Below, piece by piece: positions 4,758-6,204 of a stretch of DNA of 6,204 nt (its first letter is position 1; the number at the start of each line of letters is the position of its first letter). The stretch comes from Paracoccaceae bacterium (lineage in GTDB: Bacteria; Pseudomonadota; Alphaproteobacteria; Rhodobacterales; Rhodobacteraceae): the NCBI GenBank assembly GCA_021767525.1, contig JAASTF010000195.1, positions 1 through 6,204 on the forward strand. The letters are read 5' to 3'. Made by a program: the position numbers and the translations under genes. A model generated the notes under the pieces. That model did not search any database, was not told where the DNA came from, and saw nothing but the letters and a program-made list of their open reading frames with translations.

Positions 4758-6044
4758 ATGAGCACCCCCTTGCGTCTTGGCATTGCCGGTCTGGGCACCG
4801 TCGGCACCGGCGTCATCAAGATCGTGCGCAAACAGGCCGCGCTGCTGGAACAGCGCTGCGGCCGCGAGATCGCGATCAGCGCCGTTTCGGCCCGCACCCG
4901 CGACAAGGATCGCGGCGTGAATATCGGTGCCTACGCGTGGGAAGATGACCCGGTGGCGCTGGCCACGCGAGACGATGTAGACGTTTTCGTGGAGTTGATG
5001 GGCGGCAGCGACGGTCCCGCAAAGGCCGCGACCGAGGCGGCCTTGGCCGCGGGCAAGCACGTGGTCACCGCGAACAAGGCGATGCTGGCCATTCACGGGC
5101 AGCTTCTGGCGGGGATGGCCGAGGAAAACGACCGCGCCCTGCGCTACGAGGCGGCGGTGGCAGGCGGCATCCCGATCATCAAGTCGCTGGGCGAAGGACT
5201 GGCCGGCAATGACATCACCCGTGTGATGGGCGTGATGAACGGCAGCTGCAATTACATCCTGACCCGGATGGAAAGCGCCGGGCTGACCTATGAAGAGGTG
5301 TTCGACGAGGCCAACGCCCTTGGCTACCTAGAAGCCGACCCCGAGTTGGACGTGGGCGGCATCGACGCCGCGCACAAGCTGGCGATCCTGTCGTCGCTGG
5401 CCTTCGGCACCCGCGTCGATTTCGACGGGGTCGAGATCGAGGGCATCGGCTGCGTCAAGATCGAGGATATCCGCCACGCCGCCGATATGGGCTATCGGAT
5501 CAAGCTGCTGGGCGTGGCGCAGATGACGGGCCGCGGGCTGGAACAGCGCATGGCGCCCTGCCTTGTGCCCGCCGCCTCGCCGCTGGGCCAGCTTGAGGGC
5601 GGCACCAACATGGTGGTGGTCGAAGGCTCGGACGTGGGGCAGATCGTGCTGCGTGGCGCGGGCGCGGGCGAAGGCCCCACCGCCAGCGCGGTGATGGGCG
5701 ACGTGTGCGATATCGCGCGCGGGCTGCGGCTGCCGGTCTTTGGACAGCCCGCCGCGTCGCTTGCCACCGCGCCGCGCGCGCAATCGGCCACGCCGGCCCC
5801 CTATTACCTGCGCATGGCGCTGCACGACAAACCGGGCGCGCTGGCCAAGATCGCCACCGTTCTGGGCGATGCCGGCATCTCGATCCACCGAATGCGCCAG
5901 TATGACCATGCCGACGACCAGGCCCCGGTTCTGATCGTCACGCACAAGACAACCCGCGCGGCGCTGAACCAGGCGCTGGACGCGATGGACAGCACCGGGG
6001 TCGTGGTCGACGCCCCCGTGGCTTTGCGGATTGAAAGCGTCTAA
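4758..6044 (+). CDS. hom: Homoserine dehydrogenase with C-terminal ACT domain
   Basis: The product has 428 residues, normal for the ACT-containing bacterial form. It reduces aspartate-semialdehyde to homoserine with NAD(P)H in the cytosol, at the branch to threonine and methionine. The N-terminal Rossmann domain opens with GIAGLGTVGTGV (residues 8-19). VTANKAML carries Lys107, matching the yeast catalytic Lys117. The catalytic domain has EAAVAGGIPIIKSLGEGLAG, MNGSCNYIL, and GYLEADPELDVGGIDAAHK. Here Glu192, Asp203 and Lys207 keep the spacing of yeast Glu208, Asp219 and Lys223. The ACT domain (about 349-428, LRMALHDKPGALAKIATVLG onward) suggests feedback control by an amino acid, typically threonine. 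ATG 4758 is chosen because GGAGG (4748-4752) sits 5 bases upstream; a longer frame from TTG 4692 would place residues before the Rossmann fold and cross the likely promoter. It is followed by glpX after 25 bases, probably in one operon. All key residues are intact. Confidence 0.96.
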   Translation: MSTPLRLGIAGLGTVGTGVIKIVRKQAALLEQRCGREIAISAVSARTRDKDRGVNIGAYAWEDDPVALATRDDVDVFVELMGGSDGPAKAATEAALAAGKHVVTANKAMLAIHGQLLAGMAEENDRALRYEAAVAGGIPIIKSLGEGLAGNDITRVMGVMNGSCNYILTRMESAGLTYEEVFDEANALGYLEADPELDVGGIDAAHKLAILSSLAFGTRVDFDGVEIEGIGCVKIEDIRHAADMGYRIKLLGVAQMTGRGLEQRMAPCLVPAASPLGQLEGGTNMVVVEGSDVGQIVLRGAGAGEGPTASAVMGDVCDIARGLRLPVFGQPAASLATAPRAQSATPAPYYLRMALHDKPGALAKIATVLGDAGISIHRMRQYDHADDQAPVLIVTHKTTRAALNQALDAMDSTGVVVDAPVALRIESV

Positions 6045-6056
6045 ACCGGGCGCAGC

Positions 6057-6062
6057 AAGGAG
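6057..6062 (+). promoter_or_regulatory. Strong ribosome binding site of glpX
   Basis: AAGGAG lies 7 bases before the ATG at 6070, in the 25-base gap after hom. No terminator-like hairpin separates the two genes, which supports translation of glpX from a shared hom-glpX transcript. Confidence 0.7.
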
Positions 6063-6069
6063 ATTTCAG

Positions 6070-6204
6070 ATGACCGACAGTGCCGAATTCCACGACCGTA
6101 TGCTTTCGCTGGGCCTCGCGCGCGTGGCCGAGCAGGCCGCCATCGCCAGCGCCGCCCTTGTGGGCCGGGGCGATGAAAAGGCCGCCGACCAGGCCGCCGT
6201 CAAC
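6070..6204 (+). CDS. glpX: Class II fructose-1,6-bisphosphatase, N-terminus (3' end outside window)
   Basis: Only the first 45 residues are in the window. The start, MTDSAEFHDRMLSLGLARV, followed by SEQ-like EQAAIASAALVGRGDEKAAD and QAAVN, is the characteristic GlpX N-terminus. Class II FBPases remove the 1-phosphate from fructose-1,6-bisphosphate in gluconeogenesis, in the cytosol, using divalent metal ions. The metal-binding and catalytic parts lie beyond the window, so completeness cannot be judged. The start is set by AAGGAG with 7-base spacing. A glpX gene directly after hom is a pairing I recall from Rhodobacteraceae genomes; that memory is not checked here. Confidence 0.9.
   Translation, partial: MTDSAEFHDRMLSLGLARVAEQAAIASAALVGRGDEKAADQAAVN

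Noticed and set aside
4068..5096. A long open frame on the minus strand (342 codons) across the lipoprotein gene and the start of hom
   Set aside because: It lies antisense to well-supported genes, contains low-complexity Arg/Ala/Gly-rich translation typical of GC-rich shadow frames, and has no recognisable domain.

Overview
The window is GC-rich, tightly packed DNA that looks like the chromosome of an alphaproteobacterium, most likely a Rhodobacteraceae (Roseobacter-type) species. The clues are the heavy G/C bias at third codon positions, a TadG/TadE/TadE pilus cluster with family-typical proteins, and an ACT-domain homoserine dehydrogenase directly followed by glpX. The species call is inference; no rRNA or other marker is present.

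Layout. (1) Bases 1-1893, plus strand: the end of a Flp/Tad pilus locus. It holds the C-terminal part of a TadG-like von Willebrand A protein, then two TadE-like pseudopilins, coupled by a 4-base ATGA overlap and a 5-base gap. (2) 1890-2363, minus strand: a small protein with two membrane segments and a possible PH-like cytosolic domain. Its stop codon overlaps that of the last pilus gene. (3) 2466-3638, plus strand, divergent from the previous gene: a 390-residue reductive-dehalogenase-like corrinoid/iron-sulfur protein. It has no Tat signal, no anchor gene beside it and no fused reductase. (4) 3667-4254, minus strand: a TetR-family repressor with a 16-base perfect palindrome just upstream of its start, probably its operator. 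(5) 4358-4648, plus strand: a small lipoprotein with a coiled-coil tail, starting at TTG. (6) 4758-6044: homoserine dehydrogenase (hom). (7) 6070 to the window end: the start of class II fructose-1,6-bisphosphatase (glpX).

How the genes fit together. The first three form one operon that exports and assembles Flp pili at the cell envelope. The middle block (PH-like membrane protein, RdhA-like protein, TetR repressor, lipoprotein) consists of separately transcribed accessory genes with no obvious shared pathway. The hom-glpX pair is core metabolism and looks co-transcribed (25-base gap).

Most worth a second look: the RdhA-like protein keeps both Fe-S cluster motifs and a Tyr/Asn/Arg trio whose spacing matches the PceA active site as I remember it, in an unusually short cytosolic format; and the TadG-like protein carries an insert very rich in Tyr/Trp/Asn inside its VWA domain. 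No CRISPR array, tRNA, rRNA or insertion sequence was seen. No gene-free stretch exceeds about 110 bases.
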